Shown piece after piece: positions 1 through 6,864 of a stretch of 64,000 nucleotides of DNA. The position numbers and the translations under genes were made by a program. How positions within the stretch are numbered: position 1 is the stretch's first letter; each line of letters opens with the position of its first letter. The stretch covers positions 1 through 64,000 of the forward strand of contig MKTI01000003.1 of assembly GCA_001898185.1 (NCBI GenBank), written 5' to 3'. The notes under the pieces are model-generated. The model saw nothing but the letters and a program-made list of their open reading frames with translations. It made no database searches and was not told where the DNA came from. The DNA is from Cellulomonas sp. 73-145. GTDB lineage: Bacteria > Actinomycetota > Actinomycetes > Actinomycetales > Cellulomonadaceae.

Positions 1-162
1 GAGACGACGCCAACACGAACCCCGATTCTCAAGGACGTGTTGCGACGACGACTGGAAACCACCCCGTCGTCAGAGGGTCAGTCTCAACGCGTCGTCGACA
101 CCACGGGTGTCGGTCACTGGGCCGAGCTGCTTGCGGTACGGGTGCACGCCGGCGGGAGCTGA
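1..162 (+). CDS. C-terminal end of an unidentified protein (partial)
   Basis: An open frame enters from the left edge and ends at TGA 160-162, giving 53 residues. The tail alternates charged and hydrophobic residues (ILKDVLRRRLETTP, then HWAELLAVRVHAGGS). This resembles the helical C-terminus of small phage or plasmid proteins that end in a segment like 'LVELALAGD', but the match is loose. Too little is visible to name it, and it could be a chance open frame. Confidence 0.3.
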   Translation, partial: ETTPTRTPILKDVLRRRLETTPSSEGQSQRVVDTTGVGHWAELLAVRVHAGGS

Positions 163-206
163 ACTGGGGGCTTCCGGTCTCTCGGATCCGGCCGGTCTGC
201 AGCGCG

Positions 207-902
207 TCACGCTGAACGCCACCCTGGCTCGTCACGCCCGTCAGCGGCGCCAGCGTCTCTGACTTGTCGGACCCAAGCGGCGATTCCTGATGCGCGTGCT
301 GGCTCGCGCCTCTCGGTTCCTATGACGCGGAGCTGGCTCGTCCCCTGCGGTTGGCTCCGGTCGAGGCCTTGCGTGCGGCGGTCGTGTAGGGCTGCAGGGC
401 GCGTAGGAGCTCGTCGCGGTGGGCGTCGGTCAGGTCGATCTCGTAGACGGTGTCCTGCCAGGCGAACCGGTAGGTCCGCGCCGGCTCGGACCCATCCAGG
501 TCGTCGGTCAACGTGATGCGGGTTTGCTCTGCCACGGCCACATGATGACTGGACGACCGTCGCCGCGGGCGCGGTGTTCACCATTCCCGAACGTTCGCCA
601 TTGCTGAACAGGGAAGGGGTCGAATGCACCGGCGCTGCCCGTAGCGCATGGGTGAGGCGCTGTGTGCCGGCGCGTCGCTCGACCGGAGTGAGCTGGCACG
701 GACAGAGCTCGTCCCCGTGGACGTTGCTCCCGGGTTGGGGATGGCAGGCGCAGTCGCAATCCGCGGCGCGGTCCAGGTCCCGCACCCTTCCGGGGTCGAC
801 CGCCAGCAGGGCACGCCGCCGCGCGACCAACCGGGTCCGCACGGTGCCCGCCGGTTGGTCGCCTACACCCTCGTTGAGGGACGTGAGTGTGTTCTCGGTC
901 AT
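207..902 (-). CDS. Cysteine-rich mobile-element protein, 3' half probably degenerate
   Basis: The ATG at 902 follows a GAAGGGA ribosome site and lies 24 bp after the 351-residue gene at 927-1982, so the two look co-transcribed. The first about 80 residues look real: a basic helix (RLVARRRALLA), then DCDCACHP at about 48-55 and CPCQ at about 67-70, a paired-cysteine pattern I associate with small proteins of actinobacterial plasmids and ICEs. Function is unknown; metal binding by the cysteines is possible. From about residue 110 the frame runs antisense-free over the Lsr2-like gene 320-541 in another frame, so the remaining part is probably not conserved protein and the original stop has been lost. 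Confidence 0.45.
   Translation of the reverse strand: MTENTLTSLNEGVGDQPAGTVRTRLVARRRALLAVDPGRVRDLDRAADCDCACHPQPGSNVHGDELCPCQLTPVERRAGTQRLTHALRAAPVHSTPSLFSNGERSGMVNTAPAATVVQSSCGRGRANPHHVDRRPGWVRAGADLPVRLAGHRLRDRPDRRPPRRAPTRPAALHDRRTQGLDRSQPQGTSQLRVIGTERREPARASGIAAWVRQVRDAGAADGRDEPGWRSA
320..541 (-). CDS. lsr2: Lsr2-like protein, dimerisation domain only
   Basis: Lsr2 is an actinobacterial H-NS-like nucleoid protein that silences AT-rich acquired DNA; an N-terminal beta-hairpin domain oligomerises and a C-terminal helical domain binds DNA. This 73-residue product (GTG start) carries the N-terminal half: ITLTDDLDGSEPARTY, then VYEIDLTDAHRDELLRAL and a basic tail. It stops at TAG 320-322 before the DNA-binding half. 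A short segment, IAAWVRQ, in the overlapping frame near 250-290 may be the remains of that half. An N-terminal-only Lsr2 could act as a dominant-negative partner, or be a decayed gene. Confidence 0.55.
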   Translation of the reverse strand: MAVAEQTRITLTDDLDGSEPARTYRFAWQDTVYEIDLTDAHRDELLRALQPYTTAARKASTGANRRGRASSAS

Positions 903-926
903 CGCGTTATCCCTTCGGGTGGTGGG

Positions 927-1982
927 TCAGGGGCTGGGGGCGAAGGGGATGGCGTGGGTGGCCAGGTCGCCCGGGTCGTAGACGCTGGCGTGGGCCACGG
1001 GAAGGTGGAACCCGACCAGCTCGTCGACCCGCATCTGCAGCGTGAGCACGTCGTCGGGCAGTCGGCCCGTCAGGCACAGTTCGACCGCACCCGGATCCGC
1101 ACTCGGCAGTCGCAACCGGTACGGCGCGAGCAGGATCGGCTGGCTTACGCCCGCTTCGGTCAGGATCAGGGTCAGACCGGCCCAGTAGTCGCACACCACG
1201 GCCGCAGCGGCGACGAAGGCCTCGGTCCGGTACTCCGTCAGGTCCCACACGCTGGTCTCGGCCGGCCAGGAATGGTGGGCGTGCTCCAGCAGGTCGTCGT
1301 CGGACAGGCCGGTCGGCAGCTGGCGGATGCCGGTGACCGGGCCGAGGGTCCGGTTGGTCGCGGTTCCGGACCGGTTGAGGACGGCCATCCGCATCGATCG
1401 CCCGACCTGCACGGGACCTAGCCCGTCGAGCCGTGCCCACTGGGCACGGTTGCGTGAACGGGCGGCCTCGGGGACGGGCAGGCGGATCGTGCGGTGCTGG
1501 TTCAGGTCCAGGACCTGCACTCGGTCGCGGGTGCGGACGGCCCACACCCCGTTCTCCTGGTCGATCCGGGCGAAGACGGTCGGGCCGGTCAGCCCGCGGC
1601 GGCCCAGCTCGGCCTGCAGCCCGGCCCAGAACATCGTGTGCTGCAACCAGTCGACGGCCGCCTGCCACAGCGGAACTACGGCGCGGGCAGTACCGAGCGC
1701 CTCCATGAACCGGGCCCTACTGGTGCCGGCGGGGTCGGTGATGGCTTCATGCTCGACGACGAGCCGCAACGCCTCGCGCCGCAGCATCGTGGCGATGTTG
1801 ACCAGGTGCACGTCGTCCAGCCCCGCCAAAGGACGGACCACCGCGGCGGAGTCCACCCAGAGGCGGTCCTGGTCCAGCACGCGCACATCCCAGTCGCCGG
1901 GTCGCAGGTGTGTCACGGCTTCCTCGAACGGCAGGTGCCATGGGTAGGACGCCCGCCCGCGCGCCGTGTGAGTCCTGTTCAC
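927..1982 (-). CDS. Hypothetical protein, 351 aa
   Basis: A soluble protein with no signal peptide or membrane segment and no domain I recognise. It starts at ATG 1982 and is followed 24 bp downstream by the cysteine-rich gene, with the membrane-protein operon 2013-3468 just upstream on the same strand (31 bp gap), so all may form one long transcript. Codon use is typical GC-rich actinobacterial, which supports a real gene. No function is proposed. Confidence 0.6.
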   Translation of the reverse strand: MNRTHTARGRASYPWHLPFEEAVTHLRPGDWDVRVLDQDRLWVDSAAVVRPLAGLDDVHLVNIATMLRREALRLVVEHEAITDPAGTSRARFMEALGTARAVVPLWQAAVDWLQHTMFWAGLQAELGRRGLTGPTVFARIDQENGVWAVRTRDRVQVLDLNQHRTIRLPVPEAARSRNRAQWARLDGLGPVQVGRSMRMAVLNRSGTATNRTLGPVTGIRQLPTGLSDDDLLEHAHHSWPAETSVWDLTEYRTEAFVAAAAVVCDYWAGLTLILTEAGVSQPILLAPYRLRLPSADPGAVELCLTGRLPDDVLTLQMRVDELVGFHLPVAHASVYDPGDLATHAIPFAPSP

Positions 1983-2012
1983 ACCAACTCGCTCCTCCCT
2001 ATGAGTCGCCGA

Positions 2013-2441
2013 TCACAGGTCCTCATCGGCGACGGCCGGTTCCCGGGTCAGGCTGGCGACGTAGCCCCACGCCGCCGGCGCCTCCACCGCCAGCACCAGG
2101 ACCACCACCGCCCACAACCCACCGACCCAGCCGACAAGCGCCTCGGGGTGCAGGTGCCACCACAGGGGAGCGGCGAGGACGAAGCCGGTCAGTCCGATGG
2201 CCACGATCAGGCCGACGACTCGATGCGGGCGCCGGTGGGTGCGCACCAAGAGCGCGACGTGCATTCGAGCCAAGACCTGAAGGTCCGCTTCGAGGCCGCC
2301 GTCGCGGGCCCAATCGGCCAGGTCAAGGAACCGGTGCGCCCGACGTGCCTGTCGGAGCTCTGCCCGGTCGTCGATCCACACCCAGGTGCCCGCGCAGGCC
2401 CCGGCGACCGCCGCCATGAACCACACCTCAAGCCCGGCCAT
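2013..2441 (-). CDS. Small membrane protein, two to three TM segments
   Basis: The start is taken at ATG 2441, which lies inside the 3' end of the upstream gene (ends 2428), a 14-bp overlap typical of translational coupling; a longer reading from 2531 would add 30 low-complexity residues. The 142-residue product has an N-terminal hydrophobic segment (WFMAAVAGACAGTWVWI), an Arg-rich cytoplasmic stretch with LADWARDGGLEADLQVLAR, then two adjacent hydrophobic segments near the C-terminus (VVGLIVAIGLTGFVLAA; VGGLWAVVVLVLAV). It is the last gene of a four-gene overlapping set. Function is unknown; conjugative elements often carry such proteins. Confidence 0.6.
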   Translation of the reverse strand: MAGLEVWFMAAVAGACAGTWVWIDDRAELRQARRAHRFLDLADWARDGGLEADLQVLARMHVALLVRTHRRPHRVVGLIVAIGLTGFVLAAPLWWHLHPEALVGWVGGLWAVVVLVLAVEAPAAWGYVASLTREPAVADEDL

Positions 2442-2970
2442 CCGCACCCTCCTCGGGTGGCGTGGACGGCCGTGACGTTTCGGTGCGGTGGTGCAGGTAG
2501 GGGTGCCAGTCCTCGTCAGGATCCGGCGCACGCCCCACTGGGCGGTCCTCGGGAGCGGCAGGGTCGATGCCGGTGGCTGTGCGCTGGACCCACCACCGGA
2601 AGTCAGCGGGACCGCCCGGGTCGGGGTCGAGGTCGTACCGGTGCCGCAAGCCGACCTGAATGACCCCGGTCTCCTGCAGGTTGCTCACATTGAGCAGCTG
2701 CACCCAGACCCCGTCATACGGACCAGTCGCAGACAGCTCACCCGGCTGCCGCAACAACAGCCCCGCGTCCAAGTCCAGGAAGTACCTCGTGGCTGACGCA
2801 CTCGACACTTTCCACACTCCAGTGGCTGACCCGAGCACCAGGCGCTCCAGGGAGCGACCGCGACCCTCGAGTGGAGAGCCACGGGCCGGCTTGAGCGCCC
2901 TAGGCGCATCCGAGCCGAGGAGCCGCTCATGGGCCTGCCCGACCTCGGCCGGGTTCTCGTCATTCCGCAT
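2428..2970 (-). CDS. Hypothetical protein, 180 aa
   Basis: A soluble protein that begins at ATG 2970, overlapping the end of the upstream gene (2960) by 11 bp, and overlapping the membrane-protein start by 14 bp. Residues about 50-140 look folded (alternating beta-rich segments such as GVWKVSSASATRYFLDLD and GVIQVGLRHRYDLDPD), while the ends are charged and Pro-rich. No known domain is recognised. The tight overlaps tie its expression to its neighbours. Confidence 0.6.
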   Translation of the reverse strand: MRNDENPAEVGQAHERLLGSDAPRALKPARGSPLEGRGRSLERLVLGSATGVWKVSSASATRYFLDLDAGLLLRQPGELSATGPYDGVWVQLLNVSNLQETGVIQVGLRHRYDLDPDPGGPADFRWWVQRTATGIDPAAPEDRPVGRAPDPDEDWHPYLHHRTETSRPSTPPEEGADGRA

Positions 2971-3337
2971 CAGGCACCCCTTCGTCGATCGCAGTCGCGT
3001 CCAGGCGCTCGATGCTGACCACCGGCGTCGTGTGTCGCACCGTCAGGTAGGCAAGCAGCGGGTCCAGTGACTCGAGCGTCAGGATCATGTCGGCGCCGAG
3101 GGCCAGCCCCCGTCTGGGGCCGTCGTTCGTCGGATGCCCAAGCGCGCTGACGTTGATTGGGGACCCGTCGCGCCGCAGAGGGCCGAGTTCGAAGCCCGCA
3201 GCAGGGATCACACCCCCCGGTGCGATGCGGACGACGGTGACCGGGGCATCTGGGTCGGATGAATCGATCAGGTGCTTCGCTCCCGAGGCGGTGGTTATGA
3301 GCCACCGCCCTGGAGTGTCGAAGGGGTCGACTACCAC
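2960..3337 (-). CDS. Hypothetical protein, 125 aa, possibly an exported domain
   Basis: Starts with GTG 3337 directly over the stop of a 45-codon leader ORF (3331-3468). It contains a compact beta-rich domain: WLITTASGAKHLIDSSDP, then VVRIAPGG and GADMILTLESLDPLLAYLT. The preceding ORF carries a signal/lipobox-like segment in another frame, so the original protein may have been a lipoprotein split by a frameshift, or the two ORFs may be coupled. Function is unknown. Confidence 0.55.
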   Translation of the reverse strand: MVVDPFDTPGRWLITTASGAKHLIDSSDPDAPVTVVRIAPGGVIPAAGFELGPLRRDGSPINVSALGHPTNDGPRRGLALGADMILTLESLDPLLAYLTVRHTTPVVSIERLDATAIDEGVPDAE

Positions 3338-3468
3338 GGGAGCGCACTCGAGCTGTGCGGCACGCGCGGATCAGAGGGCTCGCGACATGCACCTGAGCTG
3401 GCGAGCGGAAGCACGACGAGCCCGCCCGTCAGGCTCGCGGGAACGGCAGCATGCCTGACCGTCACCAT
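3331..3468 (-). CDS. Small ORF with signal/lipobox-like sequence, first gene of the 2.0-3.5 kb operon
   Basis: A 45-residue ORF at ATG 3468 has the best ribosome site in the area (TAAGGAG, about 7 nt before the start). It reads like an export signal: basic start, a hydrophobic core (LTGGLVVLPLASSG) and LASSGAC, which resembles a lipobox with Cys as residue +1. Its TAG overlaps the GTG of the 125-residue gene by 7 bp, in a different frame. It may be a genuine small lipoprotein, a coupling leader, or the N-terminus of the next protein separated by a frameshift. Confidence 0.45.
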   Translation of the reverse strand: MVTVRHAAVPASLTGGLVVLPLASSGACREPSDPRVPHSSSALPW

Positions 3469-3491
3469 GGGCCGCTCCTTAGGTCTGATGA

Positions 3492-3603
3492 CTAGGTGTA
3501 CCATCAGAGCACTCAAGGACCGAGGAAACAACCCTGCTGTGCAGCGTAATGCCTACTTCGTAGGCGCGGCCGTCTCAGTTGAGTAGAGGGCTAGACGTAC
3601 CAT
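3492..3603. promoter_or_regulatory. Repeated box CTAG(G/A)(T/C)GTACCAT and a palindrome upstream of the operon
   Basis: CTAGGTGTACCAT occurs at 3492-3504 and CTAGACGTACCAT at 3591-3603, in the same orientation 99 bp apart (11 of 13 identical). Between them is the inverted repeat GCCTAC-TTC-GTAGGC (3551-3565). The first box lies just upstream of the ribosome site of the leftward operon starting at 3468. These are good candidates for regulator sites, perhaps for one of the two nearby XRE proteins, but nothing in the sequence ties them to a particular one. Confidence 0.35.
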
Positions 3604-3663
3604 GCAACGTCAGGCATCATGAGACATGAACTGGCGGGAGTCCGACGCGCGGAGGGGAGGGGT

Positions 3664-3969
3664 CTACAGAGACTTCGTGAAGAACACGGCAGGCGTCACT
3701 TGCAGCACGTCGGCGAGCTGCCACAGCATGTCGACCGTCGGCCGGCGCGTCCCGCGTTCAATGCCGCCCAGATAGCTGCGATCCACACCAGAACGAGCCG
3801 CGAGCTCTACCTGCGACAGATTCAGCGCCTCGCGCGTCTCTCGGATGCGGCGCCCCAGAGCCTTGCGCCGTGCAAGGTCGAGGTCCGTCGGGGGCACACA
3901 CGGACCGTACGGCAGCCGCACTGCACGATCGAGCCGCTCGACCGTGTCGCAGCAGACTGCTGCCATCAC
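3664..3969 (-). CDS. XRE-family (Cro/C1-type) DNA-binding protein
   Basis: The product carries a complete helix-turn-helix domain of the lambda-repressor type: LGRRIRETREALNLSQVELA, then SGVDRSYLGGIERGTRRP and LWQLADVLQV. The domain fills nearly the whole protein, so it is a stand-alone repressor or activator. The longest reading starts at 3969 (101 aa); a GTG at about 3897 giving 77 aa would remove a cysteine-containing N-terminus that does not look conserved, and is as plausible. It is a single gene. Its target is unknown. Confidence 0.75.
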   Translation of the reverse strand: MMAAVCCDTVERLDRAVRLPYGPCVPPTDLDLARRKALGRRIRETREALNLSQVELAARSGVDRSYLGGIERGTRRPTVDMLWQLADVLQVTPAVFFTKSL

Positions 3970-4395
3970 GCGTCTAGACGTTGCGGTACGTGGCCGCGAT
4001 GCAGGCGCGCCGAGGACCTGCCTGACGTCGACGACCGTCCGAGGGCTCCAGCCGTCGCGCTCTCTTGCGTTCCGCCGCCTCCTACCGGCGAGCTGGACTG
4101 CGGCCCGCAGCAGTATTTGGCAGGCTCGGTTCTGTCAACGGCGCTCCATGCCACGCCCCGCGCCATTCGCTGAGCGGTACGACGGGGAGATCACCAGGCG
4201 GGGAACCCACGCCAGCCGGGACTACGGCGCGTCCTCGGCCGGGCCATCAGCGTGCACGGTCGCCTTCGTCACGGTGCGGATGCCTACATGGTGGCGTTGG
4301 AGAAGGCGTTGAAGCCTCTGTCCAGCCGTCGGTCCGGACGGCCCCAGTGAGGCTCGCCGTGGACGCCGGCTAGCGCCTTGCACACTCGAGCGGGG
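3970..4395. other. Gap without a convincing gene
   Basis: No frame here has a ribosome site and protein-like composition over a useful length. A short open stretch on the + strand ending at TGA 4348-4350 reads RAISVHGR...DAYMVALEKALKPL, which could be the tail of a decayed gene, but its upstream part is closed by a stop at 4171-4173. I see no RNA gene or clear repeat. Confidence 0.4.
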
Positions 4396-4956
4396 TCAGC
4401 GGCGAAGTGCTTCTCTGCGTGCGCGTGCTCGCGCTCCCGTCGCATTGAGGCGGTAGTTCACCATCGCCACGCTGATGCCGTAGCGGTGCGCAGCCTGCTC
4501 AGCAGGTACGCGGCCACGCGCGATCGCCAGAGCCGCCTCCTCCGTCACCAGGAGGCAACCGCTCAGCCACGATGCTTCGTCTTCGATGTCCTGATTCCAA
4601 ACCCGGCAGCCAGTGTCGTCGAGAGCGGGCGTTGGGGGGTGGCCGAGCAGCCCGTGGCTCAGTTCGTGGCTGATGTTGCTGTTCTGCCGTGCAGGTGCAT
4701 GGCTGTCGTTGTGGACGATGGCACGGCGCGGACCGTCGAAGACGGTGACGGCGGAGAAGGCTTCCTTCTCTGGGCCGAGAAGATGCGTGACCTCAGGTGT
4801 GGTGCGACTGAGGTGTGACAGATCGATCACTGGGATCTCCAGGGATCGCGCAAGTGCTCGCGGGTCCAGTGCGTCGTACACGCCGAGGCCGAGTTCGCGC
4901 CGCGCGTCGAGGGCGACGGACTTCGCCCACGTCTTGAAGCCACGTTGAAACCCCAC
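4396..4956 (-). CDS. ImmA/IrrE-family metallopeptidase
   Basis: A 186-residue gluzincin-type protease of the family that cleaves XRE repressors (ImmA of ICEBs1, IrrE/PprI of Deinococcus). The zinc motif HELSH is at residues 97-101, preceded by a strand (RRAIVHNDSH) and followed by DIEDEASWLSG (about 123-132), where a Glu supplies the third ligand. It starts 4 bp after the stop of the XRE gene 4961-5317, the usual repressor-protease operon order. The expected role is to cleave that repressor on a stress signal and so release the divergent cassette at 5415. The substrate is inferred from context. Confidence 0.88.
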   Translation of the reverse strand: MGFQRGFKTWAKSVALDARRELGLGVYDALDPRALARSLEIPVIDLSHLSRTTPEVTHLLGPEKEAFSAVTVFDGPRRAIVHNDSHAPARQNSNISHELSHGLLGHPPTPALDDTGCRVWNQDIEDEASWLSGCLLVTEEAALAIARGRVPAEQAAHRYGISVAMVNYRLNATGARARARREALRR

Positions 4957-4960
4957 GCGT

Positions 4961-5317
4961 CTACCTATCGTCGCGCAGTTGCTCGTAGGCGGCCTTGATC
5001 ATCGCGTCGAGCGCAGTCGCCGCGGCGGGGGACAGGTTCCGGTCTGACCTCAGGTAGGTCGTGATCTTCGCCAGCGGCTCGGGCTCGCGGCGAGCATCCC
5101 CCGTGCGTACGAAATCATCGACCGCGAGGCCGGACCACGCAGCCAACGCGGCGAGCCCGTCGACGTCCGGTCGCTTGCCTTGAGCCATCCGCGTCAGCGT
5201 CGAGGCACTGACGCCCGACGCCTCGGCGACGAGCTTCCAGTTGAGCCGCCGCGCCTGCCGCTCGGCGTCGAGCGCCTCGTAGAACGCTGCCGCGTCGAAC
5301 GAACCGGCCTTGTCCAT
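4961..5317 (-). CDS. XRE-family repressor paired with the ImmA/IrrE protease
   Basis: A 118-residue protein with a lambda-type helix-turn-helix at about residues 17-60 (WKLVAEASGVSASTLTRMAQ, then KRPDVDGLAALAAWSGL) and a short helical C-terminus that may dimerise or be cut by the protease. It is the first gene of a two-gene operon with the peptidase and is transcribed away from the ubiquitin-like cassette. A perfect 14-bp inverted repeat in the 97-bp divergent region is the obvious operator, so the protein probably represses itself and the cassette. Confidence 0.85.
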   Translation of the reverse strand: MDKAGSFDAAAFYEALDAERQARRLNWKLVAEASGVSASTLTRMAQGKRPDVDGLAALAAWSGLAVDDFVRTGDARREPEPLAKITTYLRSDRNLSPAAATALDAMIKAAYEQLRDDR

Positions 5318-5335
5318 GAGTCTCCCTCCCGGTGA

Positions 5336-5382
5336 TTGCTAGATCGCAAGTGAGCGCCTAGAGTGTAGTTGCGATCTAGCAA
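5336..5382. promoter_or_regulatory. 14-bp inverted-repeat operator between XRE gene and ubiquitin-like cassette
   Basis: TTGCTAGATCGCAA (5336-5349) and TTGCGATCTAGCAA (5369-5382) are exact reverse complements, 33 bp centre to centre, about three turns of helix. They bracket the likely start sites of both divergent transcripts; TAGAGT at 5359-5364 could be a -10 for the rightward one. The arrangement fits a repressor that loops or bridges two half-sites, and the neighbouring XRE protein is the natural candidate. Confidence 0.75.
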
Positions 5383-5414
5383 CCAGCGCTCTCAATCGTA
5401 ACCAAGGAGTCAAG

Positions 5415-5690
5415 ATGACTGAGCAGCAACACTCCGAGCACCCCGGCGACGCCAGTCGCTACGAGGTCGTCGTCAACGGCGAGCGGTTCGACGTGCCGGA
5501 CGCAACGGTCAGCTTCGAGCAGGTGGTCACCTTCGCGTATCCGGACAAGGAGTCCGACCCCGGCTACACGTTCGTCGTCACGTACCGCAAGGCTGCGGCG
5601 CCACGTGAGGGGAGCCTGGCCGAAGGCGGTCGGGTCGAGATCAAGCACCGTGGGACGGTCTTCAATGTCACCTTCACTCGTCTCTCGTAA
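5415..5690 (+). CDS. Ubiquitin-like protein, multiubiquitin family (single domain)
   Basis: A 91-residue protein with a clear AAGGAG site 6-7 nt before the ATG. Residues about 15-90 follow the multiubiquitin-domain pattern: YEVVVNGERFDV, VSFEQVVTFAY, then FVVTYRKAA, GSLAEGGRVEIKHRGTVFNV and FTRLS. These domains have the beta-grasp fold of ubiquitin and occur next to E1-like enzymes in bacterial operons. There is one domain only, no Cys, and no C-terminal Gly-Gly; it ends TRLS, so classical conjugation through a Gly-Gly tail is not obvious. Its stop lies inside the next gene (26-bp overlap), which implies coupled synthesis with the adenylyltransferase. Confidence 0.85.
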   Translation: MTEQQHSEHPGDASRYEVVVNGERFDVPDATVSFEQVVTFAYPDKESDPGYTFVVTYRKAAAPREGSLAEGGRVEIKHRGTVFNVTFTRLS

Positions 5691-6864
5691 CGCTGACCTC
5701 AAGCGGCTCCGTGACGAGGGCTTCGAGATCCAGGTCAAGGACAACCACCTACTGCTCCTTCACGTGCCATACGTCACGCCCGCGCGGATCGTGGCGTACG
5801 GCACGCTTGTCTCGACCTTGAACCTCAACGGCGACGCCGTCATGACGCCGGATACGCATGTTGTGTACTTCCACGGCGAGCGCCCATCGCGGGCGGACGG
5901 CGCCGTTGTCCCGAACCTGCTCCACTCGAGCGGTACCACGCGTCTGACAGAGGCGATCACTGTCGATTTCAGCTTCTCGAACAAGCCCGAACAAGGGTTC
6001 TCGAACTACTTCGACAAGATGACGTCGTACGCCAACATCCTGTGGGGCCACGCCCTTCAGCTCGACCCGGAGGCGACACCGAAGACCTACGTCGTTCACG
6101 AGGACGAGGACGATGACTCCCCGTTCCTATACGCAGACTCAGCGTCCACCCGCGCTGAGATCGCGGCGATCAACGCCAAGCTGAAGCTGAACAAGATCGC
6201 AATCGTCGGCGTCGGCGGCACCGGCTCATACATCCTCGACCTGGTCGCGAAGACACCGGTCCGTGAGATACATCTGTTCGACGGCGACAAGTTCCTGCAA
6301 CACAACGCGTTCCGTGCACCAGGCGCTGCGCGGAAGGAAGACTTCGCGAATACGCCGCGCAAGGTGAACTACCACGCCGACCGCTACGCGATGATGCGGA
6401 CGGGCATCGTCCCGCACCCGTACGACATCGACAACTACAACCGCGACGAGCTCGCCACCATGGACTTCGTCTTCCTCGCGGCCGAAGGTGGCACCACCAA
6501 GCGTCTCGTCGTGCAAACGCTCGAGGACGCCGGCATCCCGTTCATCGACGTGGGTATGGGTGTCTACCGCGTCCGAGAGTCGCTTGCTGGTGTTCTCGCT
6601 GTCACGACAAGTACGAACGGGCGACGGGACCATGTTCACGTCGGAAGGCGAATCGACTTCACGGACTCCGACGAGGAAGGCGTTTACGCCCAGAACATCC
6701 AGATCGCGGACCTCAACGCGCTCAACGCCACCCTGGCGGTGATCCGATGGAAGAAACTGTACGGCGTCTACCTGGACCTCGAACAAGAGCATTACAGCGC
6801 GTACACCCTCGATGGCAACCACCTGCTAAACGAGGATCACCCCGACGATGGGCAAGGCAGTTGA
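5665..6864 (+). CDS. ThiF/E1-like adenylyltransferase with N-terminal DUF6791
   Basis: The start is taken at ATG 5665, inside the end of the ubiquitin-like gene; an earlier ATG only adds shadow sequence. Of 399 residues, about 1-145 match DUF6791 (LKRLRDEGFEIQV, LHVPYVTPARIVAYGTLVS, FSNKPEQGFSNYFDKM). The rest is a Rossmann E1/ThiF domain: IAIVGVGGTGSYILDLVAKT (about 178-197), IHLFDGDKF, HNAFRAPGA, and NIQIADLNALNATLAVIRWK near the end. E1-like enzymes adenylate the C-terminus of a ubiquitin-like partner, here presumably the preceding gene. There is no cysteine anywhere in the protein, so it cannot form the thioester of a canonical E1. The next gene begins on its stop (TTGA). Confidence 0.85.
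   Translation: MSPSLVSRNADLKRLRDEGFEIQVKDNHLLLLHVPYVTPARIVAYGTLVSTLNLNGDAVMTPDTHVVYFHGERPSRADGAVVPNLLHSSGTTRLTEAITVDFSFSNKPEQGFSNYFDKMTSYANILWGHALQLDPEATPKTYVVHEDEDDDSPFLYADSASTRAEIAAINAKLKLNKIAIVGVGGTGSYILDLVAKTPVREIHLFDGDKFLQHNAFRAPGAARKEDFANTPRKVNYHADRYAMMRTGIVPHPYDIDNYNRDELATMDFVFLAAEGGTTKRLVVQTLEDAGIPFIDVGMGVYRVRESLAGVLAVTTSTNGRRDHVHVGRRIDFTDSDEEGVYAQNIQIADLNALNATLAVIRWKKLYGVYLDLEQEHYSAYTLDGNHLLNEDHPDDGQGS

Noticed and set aside
5605..5664. Longer N-terminus for the E1-like protein
   Set aside because: The extra residues are the ubiquitin-like gene read out of frame; ATG 5665 matches where DUF6791 begins.
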